Shown here one piece after another: positions 35,200-44,699 of a stretch of DNA of 52,662 nt. The notes beneath the pieces are model-generated. The model searched no databases. It was not told where the DNA came from and saw only the letters and a program-made list of their open reading frames with translations. The position numbers and the translations under genes were made by a program. How positions within the stretch are numbered: position 1 is the first letter of the stretch; every line of letters starts with the position of its first letter. Location: positions 1-52,662 of the forward strand of contig CAMTOJ010000020.1 of NCBI GenBank assembly GCA_947074145.1, read 5' to 3'. Origin of the DNA: an uncultured Bacteroidales bacterium. Lineage in GTDB: Bacteria > Bacteroidota > Bacteroidia > Bacteroidales > JAUNSR01.

Positions 35200-35784
35200 C
35201 TAAAAATAGGAGGTGAATAACTTCTTATCCGAAGAGGGAAATTTTGAGAAAATCAAATAATTAAAAATAAGACTATTGAAATATCTCTTATTCCTATATT
35301 TATAATTTACATTTTCAGACTTATACCTGATTATTAGAGCCGTAAAATATTCAACTAATTTGACATTCCTGGCGAAACTCTTTTTTAACCCATCACTCAA
35401 AGTTATATTCATTTCGTTAATGTTTGATACCGATATTGTTAGGATATATATCTTTGGTAGTTTCCCCATGAAAATAAGAGAATCAATCATCGCCTTAAGT
35501 CCGAAATCGTGAGCACTTAGCATATCGGGAAAATCTTCAGAATATTTAGGTTCTCTGACTGATAACGTTCCCGGTTTATTATTGTCTATTATAGCATCAA
35601 CAATTATAACAATATCATATTCAATTAACTCATATATCAGATTAAAACCACCCGTACCGCCATCAAGAATGTCATATTCAACCTGCTTATCAGCTCTCTT
35701 TTCAATCTCTTTTATTATATGTATCCCAACACCCTCATCTGTCATGAGAATGTTTCCGACACCCAATAATAGAACCTTTTTCAT
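35200..35784 (-). CDS. hyaD: Hydrogenase maturation endopeptidase (HyaD/HybD type)
   Basis: 194 residues. LLLGVGNILMTDEGVG with Glu17, IVDAI with Asp63 and SAHDFG with His92 are the three nickel-sensing residues of HybD-type proteases. The enzyme checks that nickel is inserted, then removes the C-terminal extension of the hydrogenase large subunit (encoded at 36650-38368). About 38 basic residues at the C-terminus (after ALIIRYKSEN) go beyond the usual end of the family and may be read-out of non-conserved DNA. It is last in the seven-gene minus-strand operon, 26 nt after the cytochrome gene. Confidence 0.93.
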   Translation of the reverse strand: MKKVLLLGVGNILMTDEGVGIHIIKEIEKRADKQVEYDILDGGTGGFNLIYELIEYDIVIIVDAIIDNNKPGTLSVREPKYSEDFPDMLSAHDFGLKAMIDSLIFMGKLPKIYILTISVSNINEMNITLSDGLKKSFARNVKLVEYFTALIIRYKSENVNYKYRNKRYFNSLIFNYLIFSKFPSSDKKLFTSYF

Positions 35785-35810
35785 AATTTACTTATTCTTA
35801 TTATGTAACA

Positions 35811-36629
35811 TTAAGACTGATTGTTTTCGGTATCTGGTTTTATCGCTTGAGAATCCAATCTCTTTCTTCTTCGAAATATCTTAGAAAGAAAATATTCTCT
35901 TTTCAATCTTTTTAAGTTGGTTTTTGCATTTTCCTCAGCAATATAATCCTCTACTATGGCTCTTGGTATAAATTTCCATCCACCAATCATTGACGATGCA
36001 ATTCCGTTTTTTTCAATATAATCATGATAGAATACCAAATATATATGAACGATAGCAAACAAAATAAACGCCCACATTAACCAGTGATGAAATGTCCTTA
36101 CCACAAAAAAACCATTAAAAAAGATAAGCATCTTTTGAAAAAAAGGAGCCCAGAAAGCATTTGATTGAGGTGCATACATCATCATTCCGGTTATCGATTG
36201 TAGAAACATTATTAAAAATAATCCTCCATAAGTAGTAGCCGCAAGAGGGTTATGTCCAATGTCATAAATCGGTTTTGGAGATAGTAACATGATGTCAATC
36301 TTCAATGTTTCTTTTATTCCACGCCACTGCTTTTTGCTTATCGGAATATAATTAAACCATCTTGCAAAACTATTACCGGCAAAGAACCAATATATTCTTA
36401 CAAGAAAATTTATTATGAAAAGCATTGCACATACAAAATGTATAAACCTTACAATTCCAAACCAATAATTATCTACAGGGGCAGTAGCATGCTGTATAGC
36501 CGGAGGATTCCCTATTATATATCCTGTGATACATAATCCTACAATGGCTATTGCATTTGTCCAATGAAATATCCTTACAGGTAACTCCCAAACATATACT
36601 TCTCTTAAACTCGGACTTCTTTGTATCAT
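35811..36629 (-). CDS. hyaC: Ni/Fe-hydrogenase b-type cytochrome subunit
   Basis: 272 residues with four membrane helices. The N-terminal VYVWELPVRIFHWTNAIAIV is the HyaC/HupC signature; His residues in FHW, RFIHF, FHHWLMW and VHIYLVFYHDY are candidates for the two b-haem ligands. The subunit anchors the small/large hydrogenase pair on the periplasmic face and passes electrons to menaquinone. The C-terminal 50 residues are basic and cytoplasmic. It follows the large-subunit gene by 20 nt. Confidence 0.94.
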   Translation of the reverse strand: MIQRSPSLREVYVWELPVRIFHWTNAIAIVGLCITGYIIGNPPAIQHATAPVDNYWFGIVRFIHFVCAMLFIINFLVRIYWFFAGNSFARWFNYIPISKKQWRGIKETLKIDIMLLSPKPIYDIGHNPLAATTYGGLFLIMFLQSITGMMMYAPQSNAFWAPFFQKMLIFFNGFFVVRTFHHWLMWAFILFAIVHIYLVFYHDYIEKNGIASSMIGGWKFIPRAIVEDYIAEENAKTNLKRLKREYFLSKIFRRRKRLDSQAIKPDTENNQS

Positions 36630-36649
36630 GATAAGCGAATATTAATTCT

Positions 36650-38368
36650 TTATTTTACATCAATGTTATGCATATAAGTTCCCTTTTCATCATAAAGATG
36701 CACTGCACACGCAAGACATGGGTCAAATGAATGAATCGTTCTCAATATTTCCAATGGTAAATTCGGATTACTTACCGGTGTTCCTATCAGAGATGCTTCA
36801 AATGCACTATGTTGCCCTTTCGCATCACGAGGTGAACCATTCCAGGTTGTAGGCATAATCATCTGATAATTGGTAATTCTCTTATTTTCGAAAGATGCAT
36901 AGTGTGCCAACGAACCGCGTGGTGCCTCTGTCAGAGAATAACCAGAAGCCTTTTCCGGCCAGGAGTCTGGTTCCCATTTATCTCCGTTAAACATTCTATA
37001 GTCACCTTTTTTTATATTCCCAAGAAGTGAGAAATAAAAATCATTCATCCAATCTGTCACCAGTTTTGCTTCAAGTACCCTTGCAAGAACTCGACCAACA
37101 GTAGAGTACATGTCCTCGAATTTGTAACCCATTTTATTTAATGATGTATCAATGATATTTTTCACATCTTCGTTTCCTTTAGCATACCCGATAATCATTC
37201 TTGCCAAAGGACCCGTTTCCATTGCTATCCCTTTATATCTTGGAGTCTTAATCCAACTATACGATTTATTGGTGTCAAGATGTTTATATGGAGGAGTAGG
37301 ACCGGTATAATTGATTATTGTTTCCCCTTCTGAAGGATGTAATCCCGCATCTTTCCCCTGGGTATAATCATACCAAGAATGTGCCACGAACTCCTGTAAA
37401 CCATCTAAAGATTCAGGATCAAAATCCTCTATTTTATTTAAATTTCTATCCAAAATTATACCTCTCGGTATTTTATAAGTTTCCGTTTCTCCATAATTTC
37501 CCATAGGGAAATCGCCGTATGAAATATAATTTCGAAGACCTCCTCCGATTTTTGTCCATTCGGGATACTGAGATAATATGGCTATTGCATCGGGAACAAA
37601 TACTTGTGAAACAAATAATTGGGCTCGCTGGATTATGTTGGCTACCCAACTTAACCTTTCAAGATTTATAGCAGCAGGATCATCAATATTAACTGCACAA
37701 CCCATTCCACCCATAAGATAATTAGGATGAGGATTCTTCCCTCCGAATAATGCTTGTATTCTTACAACATCTCGCATCTCTTCAAAAGTTTGAAAATAAT
37801 GAGTAACAGCCATTAGATTTACCGATGGCGAAAGTTTATATGCCGAGTGTCCCCAATAACCATTGGCTAAAAAGCCCAATTTCCCGGTTGCCGCAAAAGT
37901 TTTAAGCTTCTCAAGCATTAATTTGAACTCACCTTCCGAATTTTTAGGCCATGTTGAAATAGAAGCTGCTATATCAGCCGCCTCTTTTGGATCCCCTTTT
38001 AAGGCAGACATTATATCTACCCAATCGAATGCTTGTAATGTATAGAAATGGAATAAATGATCCTGTATATATAATGCTCCCTGCATAAGATTTCTTACCT
38101 GTTCTGCATTTGGAGGAATTCTTACATCCATGGCATTCTCTATTACACGAACTCCTGCCATCCCATGGATTGATGTGCAAACACCGCAAACACGTGAAAC
38201 ATAAGCCCATATGTCTCTCGGATCTCGCCCCTTTGCTATTAGTTCGATCCCTCTGATCATCGTTCCCGAACTAAATGCATCAGTTATTATATTATTTTCA
38301 ATATCTGCTTCAATTCGTAAATGACCCTCTATTCTTGTTACGGGATCTATCACTATTCTCTTAGCCAT
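36650..38368 (-). CDS. hyaB: [NiFe]-hydrogenase large subunit
   Basis: 572 residues. The L1 motif RVCGVCTSIHGMAG holds Cys61 and Cys64, and the C-terminal motif DPCLACAVH holds Cys551 and Cys554; these four cysteines bind the Ni-Fe(CN)2CO centre. The 15 residues after His557 (LYDEKG to the end) are the extension removed by the maturation protease. VIDPVTRIEGHLRIE opens the protein. The high similarity to group 1 membrane-bound uptake enzymes, with cytochrome b and Tat-signal small subunit beside it, indicates H2 oxidation at the periplasmic side. 43 nt separate it from the small-subunit gene. Confidence 0.97.
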   Translation of the reverse strand: MAKRIVIDPVTRIEGHLRIEADIENNIITDAFSSGTMIRGIELIAKGRDPRDIWAYVSRVCGVCTSIHGMAGVRVIENAMDVRIPPNAEQVRNLMQGALYIQDHLFHFYTLQAFDWVDIMSALKGDPKEAADIAASISTWPKNSEGEFKLMLEKLKTFAATGKLGFLANGYWGHSAYKLSPSVNLMAVTHYFQTFEEMRDVVRIQALFGGKNPHPNYLMGGMGCAVNIDDPAAINLERLSWVANIIQRAQLFVSQVFVPDAIAILSQYPEWTKIGGGLRNYISYGDFPMGNYGETETYKIPRGIILDRNLNKIEDFDPESLDGLQEFVAHSWYDYTQGKDAGLHPSEGETIINYTGPTPPYKHLDTNKSYSWIKTPRYKGIAMETGPLARMIIGYAKGNEDVKNIIDTSLNKMGYKFEDMYSTVGRVLARVLEAKLVTDWMNDFYFSLLGNIKKGDYRMFNGDKWEPDSWPEKASGYSLTEAPRGSLAHYASFENKRITNYQMIMPTTWNGSPRDAKGQHSAFEASLIGTPVSNPNLPLEILRTIHSFDPCLACAVHLYDEKGTYMHNIDVK

Positions 38369-38411
38369 ATTTTAGTTCTTAACAGTTTAGAAATTTCTTT
38401 TTTATTATCAC

Positions 38412-39611
38412 TTATTTCTGTTCTTTTTCATCAGAATCTAAATCATTTTCATTCTCTTTAATTTTTTCAACTTGTTCTGAAATATTCGATAATGTTTTTT
38501 CAGTATCCTCTTGATTAATTGAATAATCTTCCCCCATATCGCCTTTTATCATCTTATGTTTTCTCATATTAGTAGCAATAGCATGAGCAATGACTCCTCC
38601 GAGTGCTATTCCTGCAAGACCTGCACCTATTTTATCTGCATTTGACTCAACTCCGAATCCATAAGTGTAGGGGATATGTTTATATAAAGGTTCATAATCC
38701 CAGAAATTAGGCTCTGCACAACCTATACATCCATGACCTGATTGAATAGGATAACTTACCCCCAGATTCCATTTTATAACAGCACAAGAATTAAATGTAT
38801 TTGGTCCCTTACATCCCATATAATAAAGACAATACCCTTTTTTTGCATTCTCATCATCAAATGATTGTACAAATAAACCGGCATCATAACACGGGCGTCT
38901 GTAACAAGTATCATGAATTCTTCTACCATAAAATACTTTAGGCCTTAATTGCTGATCAAGTTCCGGTAACTTATCGAATGTAAGAATGTAGGTAATTACT
39001 CCTGCCATTACATCTGCAATAGGAGGGCACCCTTGTACATTTACAATTGGTTTGCCCTTGATTATCTTATGTATAGGTTGGGCATCGGTCGGATTAGGTT
39101 TTGCATGTTGAATACATCCTGATGAGGCGCAATTTCCCCACGCTATAATTGCTTTAGCACCTCTTGCATCTTCAACAAGAACATCAAGAGCACTATTCCC
39201 TCCAAGTGTGCAAAATCCCGGATTACCTAATGGAACAGCTCCCTCTACAAGTAGTATATAATTACCATAATTCTCTTTCATCGAGGCTTTTTGAACATCC
39301 AGGGCTTGCTGTCCGGCTGCGGCCATTATAGTGTCGTCATAATCAAGAGATATCATTTCTAAAAGAACATCCTGAATTATTGGATGTGAACATCTGACAA
39401 AAGATTCACTGCAGCATGTACACTCCTGAAAATGTTCCCATATTACAGGTATTCTTGGTTTTGTCATGAAGGCATCTACGACCTGCTCGACACCGGATGC
39501 TTTCAACCCGAGCATTGAGCCCATAATACCACAGAATTTCATAAAATCACGTCTTGATATTCCGCGACCTTTCAAAAAATCATAAGTTGTAATTATCTTT
39601 TTTTTATCCAT
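38412..39611 (-). CDS. hyaA: [NiFe]-hydrogenase small subunit, O2-tolerant type signature
   Basis: 399 residues. A Tat signal (GISRRDFMKFCG, twin Arg 20-21) exports the folded dimer. The proximal-cluster ligands are C64, C67, C161 and C195, and two extra cysteines, C66 (in ECTCC) and C166 (in CASSGC), match the pair that makes the [4Fe-3S] cluster of O2-tolerant hydrogenases such as E. coli Hyd-1. Medial and distal cluster motifs are RRIHDTCYRRPC, YYMGCKG and GHGCIGCAEP. A C-terminal membrane helix (IGAGLAGIALGGVIAHAIA) and an acidic cytoplasmic tail of about 60 residues follow. Group 1d is the most likely class. Confidence 0.97.
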   Translation of the reverse strand: MDKKKIITTYDFLKGRGISRRDFMKFCGIMGSMLGLKASGVEQVVDAFMTKPRIPVIWEHFQECTCCSESFVRCSHPIIQDVLLEMISLDYDDTIMAAAGQQALDVQKASMKENYGNYILLVEGAVPLGNPGFCTLGGNSALDVLVEDARGAKAIIAWGNCASSGCIQHAKPNPTDAQPIHKIIKGKPIVNVQGCPPIADVMAGVITYILTFDKLPELDQQLRPKVFYGRRIHDTCYRRPCYDAGLFVQSFDDENAKKGYCLYYMGCKGPNTFNSCAVIKWNLGVSYPIQSGHGCIGCAEPNFWDYEPLYKHIPYTYGFGVESNADKIGAGLAGIALGGVIAHAIATNMRKHKMIKGDMGEDYSINQEDTEKTLSNISEQVEKIKENENDLDSDEKEQK

Positions 39612-39627
39612 ACAAATAATTATTTAT

Positions 39628-40659
39628 TCAACAAATTCTAGGTAACTGCTCTCCTGTAATCATCTCTATTACTCTTTTACTTCCATATATAGTTTTGGAA
39701 TAAACAATAGGCGCTACATTTTTCTTAATTACAGTACCGATCTTACAGCTATTTTTTCCCTCTTCAAAACATTTTAAAAGAGACAAAGTTTTTTCTGAAT
39801 CTTCGGGAGATACAAATAAAATCATAACCCCCTCATTAGCTACGCATAAAGGCTCAAAACCAAGTAGTTCGCATAGTGAGTTAACATCTTTATTTATTGG
39901 AATCAACTCATCTTCAAGACATATTTCGATATTCGATTTTTCTGCAATTTCATTTAATGAAGAAGCCACACCACCACGTGTTGGATCGCGCATCATATGT
40001 ATATCGATATTTTCCATCACTTTATCAATCATCTTATTTAATGATGCAGTATCACTTTTTATGTCTGCTTCAAAACCAAGATTATTCCTTTCTGATAATA
40101 TACACATACCATGTGAAGCAATAGGCCCTGTTATTATAATATCGTCACCGGCCTTTATCCTTTCACTATTTATGAAAATATGTTCCTTCATGACACCGAT
40201 TCCACTTGTATTAATATAGAGTCCGTCTCCCTTTCCGTTTTCCACAACTTTGGTGTCACCGGTCACAATAGAAACTCCCGCTTTCGCTGCGGCTTTTGCC
40301 ATACTTACAGCTATTTTTTTAAGATTCTCTATTTCAAATCCCTCTTCAATAATGAATCCAACTGAGATAAATAATGGCTCTGCACCACAAGCAGTCAAAT
40401 CATTTACCGTTCCGTTAATCGCCAGATCTCCGATATCGCCACCTTTAAAAAATAAAGGATTTACAACAAAAGAGTCTGTTGAATAAGCTATTCTTCTACT
40501 ATAGAGCTCAAGTACAGCTCCATCATGTTGAATGTCAAGAATATTATTAGAGAAATTTTTTATAAAAATCTCTTTAATAAGATTTTCGCTCATTTTTCCG
40601 CCACCACCATGAGCAATCTCTATCTTATCTGATTTTTTTAAGTTAACAGGACAATTCAT
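39628..40659 (-). CDS. hypE: Hydrogenase maturation protein HypE
   Basis: About 343 residues from the ATG at 40659 (MNCPVNLKKSDKIEIAHGGGGKM); a start at 40695 would add 12 residues inside hypD and is less likely. AHGGGGKM, TVNDLTACGA and MRDPTRGGVASSLNEIA are PurM-like HypE motifs. It ends PRIC: the terminal Cys carries the carbamoyl group from HypF, which HypE dehydrates to thiocyanate as the source of the CN ligands. It overlaps hypD by 17 nt and lies 16 nt before the small-subunit gene. Confidence 0.96.
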   Translation of the reverse strand: MNCPVNLKKSDKIEIAHGGGGKMSENLIKEIFIKNFSNNILDIQHDGAVLELYSRRIAYSTDSFVVNPLFFKGGDIGDLAINGTVNDLTACGAEPLFISVGFIIEEGFEIENLKKIAVSMAKAAAKAGVSIVTGDTKVVENGKGDGLYINTSGIGVMKEHIFINSERIKAGDDIIITGPIASHGMCILSERNNLGFEADIKSDTASLNKMIDKVMENIDIHMMRDPTRGGVASSLNEIAEKSNIEICLEDELIPINKDVNSLCELLGFEPLCVANEGVMILFVSPEDSEKTLSLLKCFEEGKNSCKIGTVIKKNVAPIVYSKTIYGSKRVIEMITGEQLPRIC

Positions 40660-41740
40660 TGTGTATATTATATTTATAATACGCCGAACATACACCCTCG
40701 GAAGACACCATTGCCGCTCCCATTGGAGATGTCGGATTACATTGATTATTAAAATATTTACATTGATTTGGTTTTATTAATCCTTTATAGATATCTGACA
40801 AAGGACATTTATTCTCAATCAAATTGTTTATAGGTATTATTGAGAACTTTTTCAAAGCATCATACTCCTTATATTTTGCTTTTATTGAATAGCCGCTGTT
40901 AACTACATTACCTATCCCATGCCATACTTGATCGGAAATTTCAAAAAATTCATTAAGCATGGTTTGAGCAAGTTCATTTCCCAACTCATTAACAACTCTC
41001 TTGTAAGAATTAATTACCGTCCATTTCTGATTGTTAATCATCTCAATACAATCATAAATACCGAGTAAAATATCAACAGGTTCAAATCCTGTTGTTGCTA
41101 TTCCTATTTTATATTTCGTTGCCAGATTATAATAGTCTCTATATCCTGTTATAGCACAAACATGCCCGGCTGCTAATAATGCATTTATAAAAAAGTCTGA
41201 ATCTTCCAACAGATAATCAACAACCCTATGTACTCTGTACATACATGTTATCAATGAAAAATTATGTAGTTTTAATTTTTTACTTTTTAATATACTTAAT
41301 GCATAAATAGGAGCAGTTGTTTCAAACCCTATTGCGAAAAAAACTATCTGTTTTGTTTGATTTTCTAAAGCAATATCAACAGCATCCAGTGGAGAATATA
41401 CAATCCTTATGTCTGCCCCGCGACTTTTTGCCTGAGCCAATGAGCCATTAACTGAATTAACTCTTATCATATCGCCAAAAGTGCATAGAATAACATCTTT
41501 CATTTGTGCAATCTCTATTGCTTCAACTATTTTATTCTCGTCAGAAACGCAAACAGGACAACCCGGACCATGAAGAAGTTCTATTGAATCGGGCAAAAGT
41601 TCATTTAATCCGTTTTTTAGAATTGAGTGAGTTTGTCCTCCACATACTTCCATTATCTTATATTCTCGGGTTGCTTTTTTGTGAATCAGTTCTGAAATCC
41701 GAAGTACTGAATCTTTGTCTCTGAACTCTCTGTTAATCAT
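40643..41740 (-). CDS. hypD: Hydrogenase maturation protein HypD
   Basis: 365 residues. VCGGQTHSILKNGL, LHGPGCPVCV and ETTAPIYA are the conserved HypD motifs, and the C-terminal Cys-rich part (NKCPLSDIYKG, KYFNNQCNPTSPMGAAMVSS) binds the [4Fe-4S] cluster. With HypC it is the scaffold on which Fe(CN)2CO is assembled. Its start overlaps the hypC stop by 4 nt (ATGA type), indicating coupled translation. Confidence 0.97.
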   Translation of the reverse strand: MINREFRDKDSVLRISELIHKKATREYKIMEVCGGQTHSILKNGLNELLPDSIELLHGPGCPVCVSDENKIVEAIEIAQMKDVILCTFGDMIRVNSVNGSLAQAKSRGADIRIVYSPLDAVDIALENQTKQIVFFAIGFETTAPIYALSILKSKKLKLHNFSLITCMYRVHRVVDYLLEDSDFFINALLAAGHVCAITGYRDYYNLATKYKIGIATTGFEPVDILLGIYDCIEMINNQKWTVINSYKRVVNELGNELAQTMLNEFFEISDQVWHGIGNVVNSGYSIKAKYKEYDALKKFSIIPINNLIENKCPLSDIYKGLIKPNQCKYFNNQCNPTSPMGAAMVSSEGVCSAYYKYNIHNELSC

Positions 41741-42006
41741 TTAGCGTCAGTGTTTATTGGATAATTATCTTCAATCTCGATGTCTAACAAGATTCGACGA
41801 AAATCAGAAATACATTTTTCCGCCTCAATTTCATCAATACTGCATAAAGCGACACCCGCATGAGCCATCACATAATCACCCTCTTCAACATCTACCCATT
41901 CTACACAGATATTTCTGATTATACCATCAAAATCAACGCGAGCCATTTTAAGGTCTGGGAGATCCATATTGATATGAATTACTTTCCCGGGTATTGCTAA
42001 ACACAT
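41737..42006 (-). CDS. hypC: Hydrogenase maturation chaperone HypC
   Basis: 89 residues starting MCLAIPGKVI, the family hallmark; Cys2 binds the Fe precursor after Met removal. VGDYV-like EEGDYVMAHAGVAL follows at about 40-53. HypC shuttles Fe(CN)2CO from HypD to the large subunit. It is the first gene of the minus-strand hydrogenase operon and is divergent from hypF across 78 bp. Confidence 0.96.
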   Translation of the reverse strand: MCLAIPGKVIHINMDLPDLKMARVDFDGIIRNICVEWVDVEEGDYVMAHAGVALCSIDEIEAEKCISDFRRILLDIEIEDNYPINTDAK

Positions 42007-42031
42007 TTTAGATTTTTTTCAAAGTTTAAGA

Positions 42032-42050
42032 TATAAACATTTGGTTTATA
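42032..42050. promoter_or_regulatory. Inverted repeat TATAAAC-N5-GTTTATA between hypC and hypF
   Basis: Perfect 7-bp arms (42032-42038 and 42044-42050) centred in the 78-bp divergent region of the two hydrogenase operons. It is placed to control both directions. It is not a match to the FNR box TTGAT-N4-ATCAA, so the binding factor is unknown. Confidence 0.5.
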
Positions 42051-42084
42051 ATTATTGTTTATATAAAAACACAAATAATTGATA

Positions 42085-44346
42085 ATGTCTGAATATAAAA
42101 TATATATAAAAGGACTTGTGCAGGGTGTAGGATTTCGACCATTTATTTACAGGTTAGCAAAGCTCTTAAATATAGATGGAGAGGTAAAAAATAATAACGA
42201 GGGAGTCTATATCTCTTTCAATACTACAGAACAGAATAAACGTATCTTTTTACAGAAAATAATAAATGAAAAACCAATTTCAGCATATATTGAAAATGTT
42301 GAGGTTAGAGAGGGGGAATGTGAAAATATATATGACGGTTTTAGAATTATAGAAAGCAATACAATATCAAGTGAAAGAACTGACTTATCTCCCGATATTG
42401 CCACTTGTGAAGATTGTTTGGAAGAACTAAACAGTAATCCCTTAAGATTATCATATCCCTTTATCAACTGCACTAATTGTGGCCCTCGCTTTTCAATAAT
42501 AAATCATCTTCCATATGATAGAAAATCAACTTCTATGAAAGATTTTGAACTATGTCATGAATGTAATAATCAATATAAGGATATAACGGATCGCCGATTT
42601 CATGCCCAACCTATTGCTTGCATACAGTGTGGCCCACGTTACAAAATAGATATGTCAAATAACTTGTATAAAATATCTTTAAATCTATCCGAATCGGAAC
42701 AAATACGTTATTTGGCAGAGCAGATTGAAAAAGGTATGCTTGTTGCATTAAAGGGTATCGGCGGATATACATTTATCTGTGATGCTTTCAATAATCGCAC
42801 TATTTCGAAATTGAAGAATTTGAAAAAACGAAATGATAAACCATTAGCTGTAATGTATAATAATATTGATGCAGTCAAAGAAAATCTATATGTTTCAAAG
42901 AAAGAGGAGAGTGAATTACTATCATGGAGAAGACCTATTGTTCTGTTAAAACAAAAAAAAATAGTCTCAAATCAGATTAATGATTTTTTAGATCGACTTG
43001 GTGTAATACTTCCTTATGCACCAATCCATTCATTATTATTTTCAAAACTTAAAACAAAAGCATTGATATTTACAAGCGCAAATATTTCTAATTCTCCTAT
43101 CATATATAAAGATGAAGATGCTCAACTTCTATTAAAAGATAAATCAGATATTATATTTATCAATAACAGAGAAATTGTAAATCCGATCGACGATTCTGTT
43201 GTTCGCTTCGTCGATGACAAAAGAATCATTATAAGAAGAGCAAGAGGTTTTGTCCCGACACCTCTTTATTGTAAATATAATACAGACGGAATACTCTCCT
43301 TAGGAGCTGAAAACAACTCTTATTTTGCAATTGGTAAAGACCGCAGAATAATTTTAAGTCAATATAATGGTAATACGAGATATCCGGAGAATCTCGATTT
43401 CTATAAAATGAATATCGAGAAATTTTCCAAAATATACAATTTCAGACCCTCGCATATTTGTTGTGATTTACATCCGGGTTATAAGACCGTCGAATTTGCA
43501 AAACTCTTAGCCGGACAATTAAATATTCCCTTATTACAAATTCAGCATCATTACGCTCATGCTCTCGCAATAATGGCAGAACATGAGATTTGTGACAATA
43601 TATTGACTGTAGTCTTTGATGGGGCAGGATACGGCCCCGATAATAAGATTTGGGGCAGTGAATTTATGATATGCAATTCTTTTCAATATATGAGACTTAA
43701 GCATTTCGATTATATACCTCTTCCGGGTGGAGATATGGCAGCAAAACAGCCCTGGCGATCTGCAATAGCGTATGCTAATCACTATAATGTAAATCTTCCG
43801 TATACATTTGTAAACAGGATTGGGTCAGAAAAAATAAGTATTATAGAGAATATGCAAAAATCAAATATTAATGCTCCTTTAAGTTGCGGTGCCGGTCGAT
43901 TATTTGATGCAATATCCTCACTTACGGGGATATGTGATGTCAACAACTATGAAGGTCAGGCAGCGATGAAACTTGAATCACAGGCAGAAAAAAACTATAC
44001 TGAATATTACGATTTCAATAACAACGATCCTTTAAATAATAGAACTTTAATTCAATCGATTATAAAAGATATAAATGATCAGTTACCAGTTTCGCAAATA
44101 AGTTCAAGATTTCACAATACATTAATACATAAAGTTGTAGCGACAATAATTGATTTATTGATTAAATATGACTTACCCAAAAAAGTGATTCTAACGGGTG
44201 GATGTTTCCAAAATTCAATATTGCTAAGTAACATAATAACAGAATTAAACCGATGTAATATTGAGGTTTTAATTTCTGAAAATTATCCACTTAATGATGG
44301 CGGAATAGCTTTAGGACAAGCTTTTTACGGTTCAAAAAACAGATAA
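42085..44346 (+). CDS. hypF: Carbamoyltransferase HypF
   Basis: About 753 residues from the ATG at 42085; an ATG two codons upstream is also possible. Domains in order: acylphosphatase (IKGLVQGVGFRPFIYRLA), two zinc fingers (CEDCLEEL, CTNCGPRF, CHECNNQY, CIQCGPRY), YrdC-like domain (LKGIGGYTFICDAFN) and a Kae1-like C-terminal domain with QHHYAHALAIMAEH metal ligands and LSCGAGRLFDAISSL. It makes carbamoyl-AMP from carbamoyl phosphate and loads HypE's C-terminal Cys. First of the plus-strand hypF-hypA-hypB unit; hypA starts 4 nt after it. Confidence 0.97.
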   Translation: MSEYKIYIKGLVQGVGFRPFIYRLAKLLNIDGEVKNNNEGVYISFNTTEQNKRIFLQKIINEKPISAYIENVEVREGECENIYDGFRIIESNTISSERTDLSPDIATCEDCLEELNSNPLRLSYPFINCTNCGPRFSIINHLPYDRKSTSMKDFELCHECNNQYKDITDRRFHAQPIACIQCGPRYKIDMSNNLYKISLNLSESEQIRYLAEQIEKGMLVALKGIGGYTFICDAFNNRTISKLKNLKKRNDKPLAVMYNNIDAVKENLYVSKKEESELLSWRRPIVLLKQKKIVSNQINDFLDRLGVILPYAPIHSLLFSKLKTKALIFTSANISNSPIIYKDEDAQLLLKDKSDIIFINNREIVNPIDDSVVRFVDDKRIIIRRARGFVPTPLYCKYNTDGILSLGAENNSYFAIGKDRRIILSQYNGNTRYPENLDFYKMNIEKFSKIYNFRPSHICCDLHPGYKTVEFAKLLAGQLNIPLLQIQHHYAHALAIMAEHEICDNILTVVFDGAGYGPDNKIWGSEFMICNSFQYMRLKHFDYIPLPGGDMAAKQPWRSAIAYANHYNVNLPYTFVNRIGSEKISIIENMQKSNINAPLSCGAGRLFDAISSLTGICDVNNYEGQAAMKLESQAEKNYTEYYDFNNNDPLNNRTLIQSIIKDINDQLPVSQISSRFHNTLIHKVVATIIDLLIKYDLPKKVILTGGCFQNSILLSNIITELNRCNIEVLISENYPLNDGGIALGQAFYGSKNR

Positions 44347-44350
44347 TAAT

Positions 44351-44695
44351 ATGCATGAACTATCAATAGTAACTTCAATAATGGAGCAGTCATTAAGTAT
44401 CTGTAAAGAGAATAAAGCCCATGAAATAAAGGAGATAGAGATAGAAATTGGTTCTCTCTCAGGGATTGATAAATCCTCATTTTCTTTTGTTATTGAATCG
44501 GTAAAGCATAGTTATGGCTTAGGAAAATGCAATTTTGTTATGAATTTTATTAGCAATAATAGAGTATGTAATAATTGTCAAACTTCATTTTCTGCAGATT
44601 ACTTTTTAGGAGATATATGTAAAAAATGTGGTTCGGGATTTCTTGTATTAAAAGGTAATAGTGAAGTAAAAATAAAATCAATATTAATAGAATAA
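44351..44695 (+). CDS. hypA: Nickel metallochaperone HypA
   Basis: 114 residues starting MHELSIVTSIMEQ; His2 and Glu3 are the nickel ligands of the family. The zinc site is formed by CNNCQTSF and CKKCGSGF in the C-terminal half. HypA delivers Ni to the hydrogenase large subunit together with HypB, whose gene starts 4 nt downstream. Confidence 0.97.
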   Translation: MHELSIVTSIMEQSLSICKENKAHEIKEIEIEIGSLSGIDKSSFSFVIESVKHSYGLGKCNFVMNFISNNRVCNNCQTSFSADYFLGDICKKCGSGFLVLKGNSEVKIKSILIE

Positions 44696-44699
44696 ACTT

